Positions 53,578 to 63,348 are shown, counted from the stretch's first letter. The stretch: 64,000 nucleotides of DNA from an uncultured Desulfobulbaceae bacterium (GCA_947259225.1 CAMYLK010000006.1:1-64000); one strand, 5' to 3'. Notes: generated from the letters alone by a model not told the origin. Translations and numbers: made by a program.

Positions 53578-54981
53578 ATGAAATTCCTGTTTTTTTCCAT
53601 GCGCATTATAATCTTTTTTATCAGCGCGGCCTGTTTGTTCATTCAGGCTGGAGTTGCTGATGAACTGCAGCCTGATCAGGAAAAAGTTATTACCCTGGAT
53701 CAGGCGATTGAGATTGCGCTTGCTCAAAATCGTTCTTTGCAGGGGGCCCAGCTTGATGTGGCCGCCAGCGGTTTTTCTCTTGATGCCCAAGGCGCTGAAT
53801 TTGATATTAAGGTACGACCTGCAGCCGGAGTACGGCAATCATTTGATAATGCCAACTCCTGGAATGTAGGTCTTGACGTTTCAAAAAAAATGGAAAGTAA
53901 CATAACGGTATCCCTGCGGCCGACGATAGAGGTCAATGAGGATGAAAATATTACCGGTCTTGCAGTCTCACTTGGAGTGCCTTTGCTGAGAGGTTTTGGT
54001 AAAGAGGTGGCCAGGGACAGCATGTATAGCAGTATTTTTGCCTTTGATACCGCGAAACTGACATTCTACCGTGCCCAGGTCGATACTGTTTTGCAAACTG
54101 TGTCGGCAGTGTATGATGCTCTTCAATCTGAGCAGCTTGTTACCTTTTTTGCTGAACAGGCAGGCAGGCTGGAAGGGCATCTTGCCTTGGTGAAAATAAA
54201 AGTTACTACCGGTGTTGTTTCCACTATTGATCTTTACCGGGCCAAGATTCGTCTTCAGGAGGTTAGGGATTCCCTGACAACAGCGCAGGAAAGGTATGCA
54301 AACAGTATTGATATATTGAAAGAGGTTCTGGCATTGCCCATGGGGCAATCAGTTACTGTAACAGCACCGGTTGATTTTGAACCGGTTGCAATTACCCTTG
54401 AAAAGGCATTGCAGACCGCACAACGCAACAGGGTGGAGATTGAACAGCAGCAGATGTCTTTTGATGAAGCAGGACGAAAAGAGAAGCTTGCCAAGCATAA
54501 TCTGCTGCCGTCGGTTAATTTGAAGATGTCGTATAGCCCTCAAGGTAGGGTTAGCGAATCCTTCGACTTTACAAGTATAAACGACCAGAATTGGTTTGTG
54601 GGTCTGACGGGCGACACTGATTTTTCAAGGACTGCGCAACGGAGTGCATATGAACAAAGCAGGATTGCTGTCAGGCAGGCGAAGCTTAATTATGAAGCCA
54701 CACTGGATAGGGTAGAAAAAGAAGTAAGGTCACAGCTCAACAGGCTGGAGAAGAGCCAGCTTCGAATTGAGCTGAGAAAAGAACAGATCAGGCAGTCAGA
54801 AGGCAAGCTAAACCTGGCACAAAGTAAATTTAGATATGGGATGGCCGGAAATTTTGACCTGCTGGAGGCGCAGACAGAGTATCAAAGAGGGCAGGTAGAC
54901 CTGTTGTCCGACGTAACAGGCTATATAGTCGGTACGTATAAATTGCGCGCCATACTTGGAACGTTGGTTTCCAGAGAGTAA
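53578..54981 (+). CDS. TolC family outer membrane efflux protein
   Basis: 467 residues with a signal peptide (cleavage after QAGVA near 26). Two OEP-type repeats form the alpha-barrel and beta-barrel of a TolC-like outer membrane channel: ITLDQAIEIALAQN near 39, LGVPLLRGFGKE near 140, LYRAKIRLQEVRDSL near 225, then LEKALQTAQRNRVEIEQQQ near 280 and a C-terminal heptad-rich helix (LRKEQIRQSEGKLNLAQSKF) with FDLLEAQTEYQRGQ. The ATG at 53578 gives a usual signal peptide; ATGs at 53551 and 53599 are in frame. It starts a four-gene export operon. Confidence 0.9.
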   Translation: MKFLFFSMRIIIFFISAACLFIQAGVADELQPDQEKVITLDQAIEIALAQNRSLQGAQLDVAASGFSLDAQGAEFDIKVRPAAGVRQSFDNANSWNVGLDVSKKMESNITVSLRPTIEVNEDENITGLAVSLGVPLLRGFGKEVARDSMYSSIFAFDTAKLTFYRAQVDTVLQTVSAVYDALQSEQLVTFFAEQAGRLEGHLALVKIKVTTGVVSTIDLYRAKIRLQEVRDSLTTAQERYANSIDILKEVLALPMGQSVTVTAPVDFEPVAITLEKALQTAQRNRVEIEQQQMSFDEAGRKEKLAKHNLLPSVNLKMSYSPQGRVSESFDFTSINDQNWFVGLTGDTDFSRTAQRSAYEQSRIAVRQAKLNYEATLDRVEKEVRSQLNRLEKSQLRIELRKEQIRQSEGKLNLAQSKFRYGMAGNFDLLEAQTEYQRGQVDLLSDVTGYIVGTYKLRAILGTLVSRE

Positions 54982-55000
54982 AATAGATGAACGCCGCATA

Positions 55001-56440
55001 ATGAAAGGTTGGTTCAAAATAGTCGTAATTGGTGTTGCCCTGGCTGCTCTCTTTGTTCTCACCCGGTATGAAGATGAGCCTCAGCTAAAGGAATTGCTCC
55101 TGGCTTCGGTCCGGAAGATGGATTTTGCTATCACCCTGCATACTATCGGAGTACTTGATGCAGCCCAGTCCCATATGATTTCTTCGGCAATCCGGGGGAC
55201 GGGAGGTAAAATAGTTTTTCTTGTCGAGGATGGAACAAGGGTGAAAGAGGGGGATGTGCTTGTACGTTTTGATCCCAGTCCATTCGAAAAAGAGGTTAAG
55301 CAGTGGCAGGGTGAAGTCGAGAGTTTGCAGGCGGCCGTGCAGGCTGCGGAACAGTCGTTTGCCTTTGAACAAAACCAGGTGAAGGGTGAAACTGCCGATG
55401 CAGAATATCGCTATAAAGTTGCCGGCCTGGAGCTAAAGAGATTAAGCGAGGGAGATGGGCCTATTAAACTGGCCCAATATAAGGAAGAACTTCAAAAAGC
55501 AAAGCTCAAGTTGCAGCAGTACGAGTCATTTGTGAGCGAACTACACCAGTTGCGTGACGAGGGGTTTGATAACCCGGGAGAAATAAGCAGGGCTCAAGAG
55601 GAAGTAGTTGTGTACCGGGAAAAGCATGCGGCAGCTCAAAAGCATTTGCAAAATTATAAAGATCATGTATTGCCCGCACTCCTTGAAACTGCCAGGGCAA
55701 AAAAACATAATGCAGAGCTTATGGTGGATCAGATAAGCCAGGGAGGGAAGTACAAGGTTGCCAAGGCGGCTGCAACGCTCGAGCAAATTAAAGGGAAGCT
55801 GAGGATTGCGGAAGTGTCCCTGCAGCAGGCTGGCGAGGAACTGGAAAAGACCGTTATTTATGCACCATTTGGTGGAATCGTTATCCATTACGAAACCTTT
55901 AGGGAGGGGCGGAAGAGAAAGCCGCGTGAGGGTGATTCAGTGATAATGAACCAGCCTATTTTGTACCTTCCCGACATTTCCCGCATGATAGTGAAAACCA
56001 AGGTAAGGGAGGTTGATCTGCATAAGATTGAGTTGGGACAAAAAGGTATTGTACAGGTTGATGCTTATCCGGATACTGATTTAAACGGCACCCTTATTTT
56101 TATCGGTGCATTGGCAGCAAAGAATGATTCTGTCTCAGGGCAGGAGAAATATTTCCAGGTTGTTTTTGAGGTGGATGACAATGATAATCGTCTTCGGCCG
56201 GGTATGACTGCACGCACCTCGATTGTTGCCGATAAGGTTTCACAGGTGCTGGCTGTGCCCGTCCAATCCATCTTTGATGAAGGTGGGAGGGATGTTGTTT
56301 ATGTCTGGAAAAAGTTCAATGGCTTTGAAACGAGGGAAGTTGCTGTGGGCAGGCAGAATGAAGATTTCGCTGAGATCCTGGGCGGCCTTAGTGATGGAGA
56401 GAAGGTGAGTCTGATACGACCTGAAGGGCGCAATAAATGA
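55001..56440 (+). CDS. HlyD/MacA-type periplasmic adaptor
   Basis: 479 residues anchored by one membrane segment (about 4-21). The lipoyl-like half-motif GTGGKIVFLVEDGTRVKEGD near 64 and its partner VIYAPFGGIVIHYETF near 288 enclose a long coiled-coil hairpin (about 100-280). LYLPDISRMIVKTKVREVDL near 326 and LAVPVQSIFDEGGRDVVYV near 415 are the barrel and membrane-proximal parts. It links the TolC-like channel to the ABC transporter downstream. The ATG is 20 bases after the TolC stop. Confidence 0.9.
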   Translation: MKGWFKIVVIGVALAALFVLTRYEDEPQLKELLLASVRKMDFAITLHTIGVLDAAQSHMISSAIRGTGGKIVFLVEDGTRVKEGDVLVRFDPSPFEKEVKQWQGEVESLQAAVQAAEQSFAFEQNQVKGETADAEYRYKVAGLELKRLSEGDGPIKLAQYKEELQKAKLKLQQYESFVSELHQLRDEGFDNPGEISRAQEEVVVYREKHAAAQKHLQNYKDHVLPALLETARAKKHNAELMVDQISQGGKYKVAKAAATLEQIKGKLRIAEVSLQQAGEELEKTVIYAPFGGIVIHYETFREGRKRKPREGDSVIMNQPILYLPDISRMIVKTKVREVDLHKIELGQKGIVQVDAYPDTDLNGTLIFIGALAAKNDSVSGQEKYFQVVFEVDDNDNRLRPGMTARTSIVADKVSQVLAVPVQSIFDEGGRDVVYVWKKFNGFETREVAVGRQNEDFAEILGGLSDGEKVSLIRPEGRNK

Positions 56441-56507
56441 GATATGACCTGCTCGTGTTTGATACCATTCAACAAACGGTAGGGCATATGCCAAGGTATT
56501 CAGAATA

Positions 56508-57200
56508 ATGCTGTTACAGATTCAGAAGCTGTATAAAAATTTCTATCTTGGTGGAGAGAATATCGAAGTACTTCGGGGAGTGAATCTGGAGGTGAATGAA
56601 GGTGATTTTATATCTATCATGGGGACATCCGGATCAGGAAAATCGACTTTACTGCATATTCTTGGTTGTCTTGCAAGGCCTTCATCCGGATTATATTTCT
56701 TCAACGGCAAGAATGTTTTAGACATATCTGATCAGGAGCAGGCAAGGATACGGGCCCATTGGATCGGATTTGTTTTTCAGACATTTGATTTGCTTCACGA
56801 GCTTTCTGTGGCTGAAAATGTAGCATTGCCGTTTCTTTATACAAAGACCGTCGATAAAAGTGCAAAGGATAAAGTAAACGAAGCCATTGATCAGGTTGGC
56901 TTGATTCATCGCAAAAACCATCGACCCTCAGAACTGTCTGGTGGGGAAATGCAGAGGGTTGCCATTGCACGGGCTTTGGCAGTAAGGCCGAAGCTGATAC
57001 TGGCTGACGAGCCGACGGGCAACCTTGACAAAGCAAACAGTCAGGCTATTTTGTCACTCTTTCAGGAGCTTCACCAGAAAGGGGCAACGATTATCACCGT
57101 TACGCATGATTATGACGTGGCACAAGCTTCCCAGATGATCTATTCCCTGGAAGAAGGGTATTTGGAAACTGTTAATCCCCGCCTGGAAGAGATTGGATAA
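56508..57200 (+). CDS. ABC transporter ATP-binding protein (MacB/LolD type)
   Basis: 230 residues. Walker [10 protein letters not shown] near 39, Q-loop VFQTFDLL near 88, signature LSGGEMQR near 142, Walker [13 protein letters not shown] near 162 and H-loop THDYDVA are intact. [14 protein letters not shown] and the spacing place it with the MacB/LolD/FtsE subfamily, which works with one FtsX-like permease and, here, the adaptor and TolC-like protein. The ATPase and permease are separate genes, unlike classical MacB. Confidence 0.94.
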   Translation: MLLQIQKLYKNFYLGGENIEVLRGVNLEVNEGDFISIMGTSGSGKSTLLHILGCLARPSSGLYFFNGKNVLDISDQEQARIRAHWIGFVFQTFDLLHELSVAENVALPFLYTKTVDKSAKDKVNEAIDQVGLIHRKNHRPSELSGGEMQRVAIARALAVRPKLILADEPTGNLDKANSQAILSLFQELHQKGATIITVTHDYDVAQASQMIYSLEEGYLETVNPRLEEIG

Positions 57201-57257
57201 ACTGATTATGAAGTATCAGCTCAGACGCATTGAAATTCCTTCTACTTGTAAAGCATA

Positions 57258-58505
57258 ATGTTTCCCTCCTATCTATTTCTGAGGATAGCATACAAATCGC
57301 TTCTCATTCATAAACTTCGTTCCCTGCTGAGTATATTGGGAGTTATATGCGGAGTAATGGCAGTTATGTCTATGATTTCAGCAGGCGCAGGTGCCAAGGA
57401 AGAGGTTCTGGAGCAGATCGAGACGATGGGGGTGAGGAATATTTATATCAGGGCTGCTGACTTGACAGAAGAGCAACAGCGTAAAGCCGGGGAAAAACAT
57501 TCTTATGGTCTGCGCTTTGACGATATTGACCGTCTGGCAGGTAATGATGGTCTTCCCATTGTAAATATTGCAGCAGTCAAAGAATTACGGGCAGTACCCA
57601 TGGGGAGGGAACGTGAAATAATGCCAAGGATTCTGAGTTGTTCTGCCAATTATGCAGAAGTACTCAACCTGAAGGTTGAATACGGCAGGTTTTTTTCATG
57701 GCAGGACACGGCCCTGGATAAACAGGTATGTGTTCTGGGTAGCTCTCTTGCTAAAAAAATGGGGAAAGAGGGGAGTGTGGGGCAGTTTTTGAGGATTGAT
57801 GAGTCGTTGTATAAAATTATAGGAATATTAGCTGAATTTAGCGTACATGACTCAAAAACGACTACATTGTCACAGGAAAATTTTAATGAAATACTTTTAC
57901 TGCCGATTGCAAATTCAACAACAGATTTGACTTCTCGTGCAAAAGGTAATGATAACTCACAGTTGTCTACTCTCATCGTGGAGGTTGATGAACGGAGTCA
58001 TGTAGTCGGTGCCGCCAAGGTTATTGCCAGAACACTTGAAGTTGCGCATAATGGTGTGAAGGATTATCAATTGATTGTCCCCCTGGAATTACTGGTACAA
58101 TCCGTGAAGACGCAGCGTGTGTTTAACTTTGTTCTTGCCGTTACCGGGGGAATTTCTCTGCTTGTTGGTGGAATCGGAATTATGAATATTATGCTTGCCA
58201 CAGTGTCTGAGCGAAAAAGGGAAATTGGTATAAGGAGAGCAGTGGGGGCAACCGAGAGGCATATAATTGTGCAGTTTTTAACAGAATCTGTGCTGTTAAC
58301 CTTAACCGGCGGTCTGTTAGGTCTGCTGGCCGGGTTGATAAGTGCCGGATTGATTGCCGGGCTCACCGGTTGGACCATACGCATTACCACTGCATCCATG
58401 TTTGTCCCCTTTTTGCTCGCGATTGGAACAGGTGTTTTTTTTGGTTTGTATCCGGCCATTAAAGCAGCAAAACTTGACCCCATTCAAGCCTTACGTGGAA
58501 TGTAA
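57258..58505 (+). CDS. MacB-type ABC transporter permease (FtsX-like)
   Basis: 415 residues. One membrane segment (about 20-42: LLSILGVICGVMAVMSMISAG), a periplasmic MacB_PCD domain with SCSANYAEVLNLKVEYGRFF near 115, and a C-terminal FtsX domain with segments near 290-315, 342-368 and 378-400 (GGIGIMNIMLATVSERKREIG near 306). It completes the tripartite exporter. A diverged, internally deleted copy of its 3' two-thirds lies at 63349-63868. Just after the stop at 58527 a 29-codon frame (MIFWRLLR...) resembles the first residues of the exported protein at 63889 and may be its truncated relic. Confidence 0.93.
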   Translation: MFPSYLFLRIAYKSLLIHKLRSLLSILGVICGVMAVMSMISAGAGAKEEVLEQIETMGVRNIYIRAADLTEEQQRKAGEKHSYGLRFDDIDRLAGNDGLPIVNIAAVKELRAVPMGREREIMPRILSCSANYAEVLNLKVEYGRFFSWQDTALDKQVCVLGSSLAKKMGKEGSVGQFLRIDESLYKIIGILAEFSVHDSKTTTLSQENFNEILLLPIANSTTDLTSRAKGNDNSQLSTLIVEVDERSHVVGAAKVIARTLEVAHNGVKDYQLIVPLELLVQSVKTQRVFNFVLAVTGGISLLVGGIGIMNIMLATVSERKREIGIRRAVGATERHIIVQFLTESVLLTLTGGLLGLLAGLISAGLIAGLTGWTIRITTASMFVPFLLAIGTGVFFGLYPAIKAAKLDPIQALRGM

Positions 58506-58605
58506 TAATAATTGTGAGGGGTATGAATGATTTTTTGGAGGTTGTTGAGGCTGGTCAACCGGTCACGGTTAATTTCGAGAAACAGGCTTCAAACTATCAG
58601 AGCGG

Positions 58606-60567
58606 TCAGGCCTTAGAACCATATTCCAACTTCTGGAACTGATCACGTAAATTATCCTTTTCCGTTTGCGGTTGATCTTTGCCAAAATTGATTCTGTACC
58701 ATATCTCAAGATTTACCAGACTCCATATTTTATTGCCGTTGTTGATTTTTTTGGAGGCATGTTCCTGTAACAATCTATTTATATATGATTCCCGAAATAA
58801 ATTATTTTCCACCAGGCGCGAATTGTTGAGAAGGTTGTGGGTTAGCCCTCTCAATTCCCCACGCAGCCAGCTGTTTATGGGGGAGGCAAAACCCTGTTTG
58901 GGGAGGTTCACAATTTCTTTTGGAAGGTAATGGGTGGCAAGCTTTTTCAGCAGGTATTTACGTTGTCCTTTTTTCAGTTTAAAGCGCGGCGGAATGGTGG
59001 CTGCAAACTCAACGAGTTTATGGTCCAAAAACGGACTTCTGGCCTCCAGGCCGTGCATCATTGTAATTCGATCGATTTTTATATTCGAGTATTCAGGAAT
59101 CCTGATCATCAAATCGCAGAAAGTCATTTTGTTTAACGGATCCTTAATCCTGCTGTTTGCATAAACAGACATTATGGAGTCCAGAGAGTTTATTCCTTTA
59201 ACCTCCTTCCTGAAGTCCGGTGTATACAGTTGATCTTTCTGCTCATTTTCAAATGAGAAAAAACTGATCCCCCTGGCATAACTTTCCTCTTCCGGCATAA
59301 GTGACAAGTCATTGAACCAGCGCAGGCTTTGACGCCAGCTTTTTCGGGCAGTTTTTTCCTGAAATAAATTAATAAAGGCCGGAATAAAATTTCTGCGGAT
59401 AATGCCTGGCAGTTTACGGTATTGGGTAAGAATGCGGTTGGCAATATAGCGGTCATAACCGGCAAATGACTCATCACCACCGTCACCGGTTAAAACAACT
59501 TTGACATCCTGGCGCGCCATTTTTGCGACATAATACATGGGCAGTGCCGGGACATCAGCATAAGGTCCATCAAGGTTCCAGATAAGATCAGGAAGTATCT
59601 TAACAGCATCCGGATGGCTGACCATTTCCTTGTGGTTGGTACGATACTTGTCTGCAATAAGTTTAGCCTGCGGGAGTTCATTGAACTCCTTTCTGATATC
59701 GCCGAGCGAAAAAGTGTTTACTGGTGTCTCGGAGGCGTTACTCATAAGTGCCACGACCATACCTGAATCCAAACCGCTGCTTAAAAAAGCGCCAAGGGGA
59801 ACGTCGCTTATCATCCTCAATCTTACAGATTCCTTGAGCAGTTCTTCGCTTTTGGCAATGGCATCTTCCACCGTCATCTGGAAATCAGGTTCGTATTCAA
59901 GTTGCCAGTATCGGTTGATTGCAACCTTGCCCTCCTGAAAAAGCAAAAAAGTTGCGGGTGGCAGTTCGAATACGCCTTCCAGCAGATCTTCCTCTCCAGG
60001 AATGAATTTAAAGGAAAGGAAATCATGAACAGCACGCGGGTTTAATTTGCGCTCCATTCTATTATCTTGAAAAAGAGCCTTTATTTCCGAGGCAAAAATT
60101 AAAGATTTATCAAGCCTGGCATAATAGAGGGGTTTTTTTCCCAGGCGGTCTCGTCCCAGGAGAAGTGTCCGGGTATTGGTGTCCCAGAGAGCAAACGCAA
60201 ACATTCCCCTCAGTTTTTTTATACAGTCAACGCCCTCCTCTTCGTACAGATGAACAATAACCTCGGTATCGGTATTGGTTTGAAATGTGTGTCCCTTTTG
60301 GACAAGGTTTTGCCGGATGGATTGAAAATTGTAAATTTCTCCGTTTAAAATAACATGAATGGAGTTATCTTCATTGGCGATGGGCTGGCGGCCGGTCTTG
60401 ATGTCAATAATGCTCAGGCGCCGGTGCCCGAGACCTGCCATTTCGTGAACATAAAAGCCATCCTCATCCGGACCGCGATGGACCAATGAATTCATCATTC
60501 GCAGAATAAGACGGGAATCGACCTGATAGCCGTAACTGTCTCCAACTTCACCACAAATACCACACAT
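58606..60567 (-). CDS. asnB: asparagine synthase-type amidotransferase (second copy)
   Basis: 653 residues. The glutaminase N-terminus is intact (MCGICGEV, HRGPDEDGF, GHRRLSIID, NGEIYNF). The ATP pyrophosphatase loop reads FLSSGLDSGMV near 260, where LSGGxDSS is usual; the Ser and Asp are kept but one Gly is Ser and the last Ser is Gly. LTGDGGDESFAGY near 356 and DRITMMHGLEARSPFLDHK are present. It is a diverged relative of the protein at 19724. The gene lies opposite to its neighbours, between two direct partial copies of the MacB-type permease gene, which suggests insertion of this segment. Confidence 0.9.
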   Translation of the reverse strand: MCGICGEVGDSYGYQVDSRLILRMMNSLVHRGPDEDGFYVHEMAGLGHRRLSIIDIKTGRQPIANEDNSIHVILNGEIYNFQSIRQNLVQKGHTFQTNTDTEVIVHLYEEEGVDCIKKLRGMFAFALWDTNTRTLLLGRDRLGKKPLYYARLDKSLIFASEIKALFQDNRMERKLNPRAVHDFLSFKFIPGEEDLLEGVFELPPATFLLFQEGKVAINRYWQLEYEPDFQMTVEDAIAKSEELLKESVRLRMISDVPLGAFLSSGLDSGMVVALMSNASETPVNTFSLGDIRKEFNELPQAKLIADKYRTNHKEMVSHPDAVKILPDLIWNLDGPYADVPALPMYYVAKMARQDVKVVLTGDGGDESFAGYDRYIANRILTQYRKLPGIIRRNFIPAFINLFQEKTARKSWRQSLRWFNDLSLMPEEESYARGISFFSFENEQKDQLYTPDFRKEVKGINSLDSIMSVYANSRIKDPLNKMTFCDLMIRIPEYSNIKIDRITMMHGLEARSPFLDHKLVEFAATIPPRFKLKKGQRKYLLKKLATHYLPKEIVNLPKQGFASPINSWLRGELRGLTHNLLNNSRLVENNLFRESYINRLLQEHASKKINNGNKIWSLVNLEIWYRINFGKDQPQTEKDNLRDQFQKLEYGSKA

Positions 60568-61044
60568 GATTACAATACCTTAAATTTCATGTTTTAATTA
60601 AGTCGATTTTTTGAGAGTTTTCCAAAAAATGTAGGGGGTTCTAGCCGGAAATTGTCAGTTACAAACTGTATCACCCGGATCGTATAATGAGCAGATTTCC
60701 TTAAGACTTGATATCTCTTTTCAATTATCCCTTATATTCTGGTGAAAAATAGTACATTAAATTATGTGGAGGTATTCCATACAACAAAAAAAACCTGCTT
60801 GCAGGTGGAAATATATACTTGACAGCCCCAAATCATAGAAGTAGATAATTTTTCAAATTAATACTGTCGGTCATCTTACTGTAGAGTTTGTTCAGATTCT
60901 GATTAGCACACTTCTTTTATACACTAAAATACATTACTTTACGTTAAAACATTAAGAGTCGGTTACCAGCGAACACATTCTTTGGCTATTGTTATTACCT
61001 GAAAATTCAGGCGTGTAGCTCCAACAACATATCCCTCTCGCAAT
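60568..61044. other. gap before the carbamoyltransferase remnant
   Basis: AT-rich sequence without a supported gene. On the minus strand ACCTGC-AA-GCAGGT (60793-60806) is followed by a T run (60786-60793 read on that strand), a possible intrinsic terminator, but no minus-strand gene lies upstream of it. TTGACA at 60819-60824 with GATAAT at 60844-60849 (19-base spacing) is a weak promoter candidate for the plus-strand genes. Nothing else is seen. Confidence 0.35.
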
Positions 61045-61137
61045 ATGAACACACTTGGTATTTCAGGATATTATCATGATTCTACAGCGGCGTTAAATGA
61101 GTCAATATCCACTCAAATTAGTATGGCTCTCCGGTAA
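61045..61137 (+). pseudogene. remnant of a NodU-type carbamoyltransferase
   Basis: A 30-codon frame starting at ATG 61045 reads MNTLGISGYYHDSTAALNES, which matches the invariant opening of carbamoyltransferases of the NodU family (LGIxxYYHDSAA), then ends in a TAA three bases before the next ATG. The remaining 550 or so residues are missing. It is most simply explained by a deletion of a carbamoyltransferase gene that stood just before the SGNH gene. It is distinct from the intact copy at 3911, whose start reads ILGLNYIGHDASA. Confidence 0.65.
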
Positions 61138-61140
61138 AAT

Positions 61141-62199
61141 ATGCTGAAACTTGCTGTCGCACATGCCAAGGGTGAAGTGAAAACCCTCAAAAGTCGTCTC
61201 GCTTACCTGACAGTGGTCTCAGTCATCCTGCTCGGCTCATTGATATCTATAGTCCTGGCCTCTGAGTTTTTTCTGCGCTGGTATTATCGAGATGTTCTGT
61301 CCAGTGCTTATGGCAGAACCTATTTTTACCTCAGGTCCGGAGGAAAATTTTATGCTGAAAAAAATGCATTAGGGGTGAGGGGCAAGCATTTTGACATCCA
61401 GAATAATCATGCCCTGCGAGTTGTAGTTCTGGGAGATTCCCTCGCATATGGCCAAGGGGTCTGGCCATACAACAAACGCTTTCCTGAACAGACACAGAAA
61501 ATCTTTCAGGAAAAATATCCGGGGCGTGACCTGGAGATTATCAACCTGGGTGTCCCGGGGATGGACCTTGTCCACTATCAGAAGTACTTGACAAACTTCG
61601 TCTTTGAACTCAAACCAGACTATGTCCTGTATCAATGGTATACCAATGATATGAATTACAAAGTCGACTTGAAGGCATTCATGGCCCCACCTTTGATCTC
61701 CAATAAAAATCTTAACAAATTCCTTACAGAAAATTCTGTGATCTACTTCCTGCTGCAGCGGGCCAGGAATCAGCTGCGAACGTGGCAGGGAAAACAAGTG
61801 AATTATACCGACTACCTTAAATCCAAGTTAATGGATCCTGCCAGTGAGGAGTCACTGATTGCCAACAAGCTGTTAACCAAACTCCTTGATAGTCTGGCAA
61901 AGGAGAAAATAGAGCATGGAATTGTCCTCTTTCCCTCTTTTTCTGTGAAAATGGAGGAATATCAACTGGGTTTTCTCCATGAAAAGGTCCTGGACATATG
62001 TCAGGAAAGAAACCTGCGCTGCCTGGATCTTCGTGAAGCTTTCAGCAGGCATGATGACCCCATCGAAGAGCTGTGGGCCAATATTTTTGATCCCCACCCG
62101 AGTGAGTTGGCGCATCGGGTGGCTGCTGAAGAAATTTTTGCATTCTTTGGCCCGGAATGGGCAGAGACTATTGTTGCAAAAGAAAAGTCAGAACCGTAA
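61141..62199 (+). CDS. membrane-anchored SGNH/GDSL hydrolase-like protein
   Basis: 352 residues. One N-terminal membrane segment (about 20-42), then a periplasmic SGNH fold: VVVLGDSLAYGQGV near 97 is the nucleophile Ser block, INLGVPGMDLVHYQKY the Gly block, LYQWYTNDMNYK near 162 the Asn block, and DPHPSELAHRVAAEEI near 318 the Asp-x-x-His block. It could be an esterase or acyltransfer partner for a surface polymer. The start lies 3 bases after the carbamoyltransferase remnant and has no clear ribosome site. Confidence 0.85.
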   Translation: MLKLAVAHAKGEVKTLKSRLAYLTVVSVILLGSLISIVLASEFFLRWYYRDVLSSAYGRTYFYLRSGGKFYAEKNALGVRGKHFDIQNNHALRVVVLGDSLAYGQGVWPYNKRFPEQTQKIFQEKYPGRDLEIINLGVPGMDLVHYQKYLTNFVFELKPDYVLYQWYTNDMNYKVDLKAFMAPPLISNKNLNKFLTENSVIYFLLQRARNQLRTWQGKQVNYTDYLKSKLMDPASEESLIANKLLTKLLDSLAKEKIEHGIVLFPSFSVKMEEYQLGFLHEKVLDICQERNLRCLDLREAFSRHDDPIEELWANIFDPHPSELAHRVAAEEIFAFFGPEWAETIVAKEKSEP

Positions 62200-62229
62200 A
62201 TTATTTGGTCACATTAAAGCAATCATTTC

Positions 62230-62260
62230 TTGACAAATCTTGTGTTTACGATTATGTAAT
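62230..62260 (+). promoter_or_regulatory. candidate sigma-70 promoter before lipoprotein gene
   Basis: A perfect TTGACA at 62230-62235 is followed by TATGTA (17-base spacing) overlapping TGTAAT (19-base spacing), ending at 62260. It lies about 136 bases before the lipoprotein start. The long leader contains a repeated GATCAA/TGATC pattern (62277-62317) whose role is unknown. Confidence 0.45.
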
Positions 62261-62396
62261 TCAGAAATTTTTGTTTTGATCAAATTCGCGTAGAAACTGA
62301 TCAACTTGAGGTGATCTTACAGGCTGTGAACAGAATAGACAGTGCTGTATTTTTAATGATCACTACTTTTCGGGAAATATAAACATAAGGAAGTCT

Positions 62397-62816
62397 ATGA
62401 AACGTGTTTTCTACATGGCAATTATTTTGCTGATTCTGGCCGGTTGTGATTCAGGTGACGAAACCGTCAACAGTGTTGGTGGAACTGGTGGAGGGCAAAT
62501 AAGTAATGAAAATGAAACCACTCCAGCCCCCACTCCAAACGCTTCTCCATTAAACAGATTCCATCATTACAATCCTGACTCCTATGAAATGGGAAGTGCT
62601 TCTGTTTCGTTTGTGGCATGTCCCGGGCAGCTGTTCGATGAATGTTCGCTAAATGGAGCCCCTTTTAATTTGCATGGGCAGATGGACGAAGGTCGGCAGA
62701 CTTGGGTGCTGTATGGAAATAAACATTTATCCGGCGAAGTAGTTTGTAGAATTGGTGACTCATATTACTCAGTCTCAGTTGGTTCCCACGGCATGCAATT
62801 TGGCTCCTGCCGATAA
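62397..62816 (+). CDS. small lipoprotein
   Basis: 139 residues. A lipoprotein signal peptide is clear: KRVFYMAIILLILAGC with the lipobox LAGC, lipidated Cys17, followed by Asp18 and a Gly/Thr/Pro-rich linker to about 50. Position +2 Asp could mean retention at the inner membrane by the Lol rule, if that rule applies here. The remainder (about 55-139) has four Cys (VACPGQLFDECS, VVCRIG, FGSCR) that may pair. The ATG follows AAGGAAG. No family is recognised. Confidence 0.8.
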   Translation: MKRVFYMAIILLILAGCDSGDETVNSVGGTGGGQISNENETTPAPTPNASPLNRFHHYNPDSYEMGSASVSFVACPGQLFDECSLNGAPFNLHGQMDEGRQTWVLYGNKHLSGEVVCRIGDSYYSVSVGSHGMQFGSCR

Positions 62817-62891
62817 TTGACCTGGTAGAGATAATAATGGAGCAGAAATAAAAGTCTGCTTTTTTAGACCCCCTTTAAAACAAAATCGTAC

Positions 62892-62940
62892 GGTTGGTGA
62901 TAAGAATTTGCTTTCTTCTCACCAACCTTTCCTTTCTGTA
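62892..62940 (+). terminator. intrinsic terminator after lipoprotein gene
   Basis: GGTTGGTGA (62892-62900) pairs perfectly with TCACCAACC (62919-62927), with further AAGAA/TTCTT pairing inside, and is followed by a T-rich tail (TTTCCTTTCTGT). It lies about 75 bases after the lipoprotein stop and is the best terminator in the window. Confidence 0.65.
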
Positions 62941-63348
62941 TATCTTTTTCTGACACAAATTCAAGTGATCTCGCCATTATTTACATTTGCCGGCTACGTC
63001 CATCATTCCGGCCAATTTTTTCTGAGACAAGCGGTAAATATTTGTTTTTAGAAAGAGTTGGCCCTACAATCCTTTCTAGAGTGAATACATATCCGCTATG
63101 CGTTCCTCATAACCCGGGTAGGTAAAAAACTGACTCTGTCCGTCCTCATCTACAGATCAAATTCTTCTCCAGGCATCCTCTTAGTACGCTTTTGATTCTG
63201 TCTTCGGCAAAAGCGGCAGTCCCACCGGGCATACTTTTTCCACAGTTCCAAATGCACCAGAATTTTGTTTATGCACTCGTACCAGAATAGCTGAGGAAAC
63301 TTTGTTGGCTTATTCGGTCAGTGTCAATCACCTCAAGGCCAGATAATA
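62941..63348. other. gap between terminator and permease remnant
   Basis: No open frame or family motif is supported here. On the minus strand a short stretch with two Cys (DCRFCRRQ, near 63190-63230) might be a remnant of a zinc-binding protein, but it is too short to call. The permease homology begins only at about 63349. Confidence 0.3.

Noticed and set aside
58523-58639. 38-codon frame starting at 58523 after the permease stop
   Set aside because: It overlaps the end of the opposite asnB gene; the frame at 58527 fits better as a relic of the downstream gene, and neither is likely a product.
60793-60806. Hairpin ACCTGC-TT-GCAGGT with a T run on the minus strand
   Set aside because: Not called as a terminator because the loop is only two bases and no minus-strand gene lies upstream of it.
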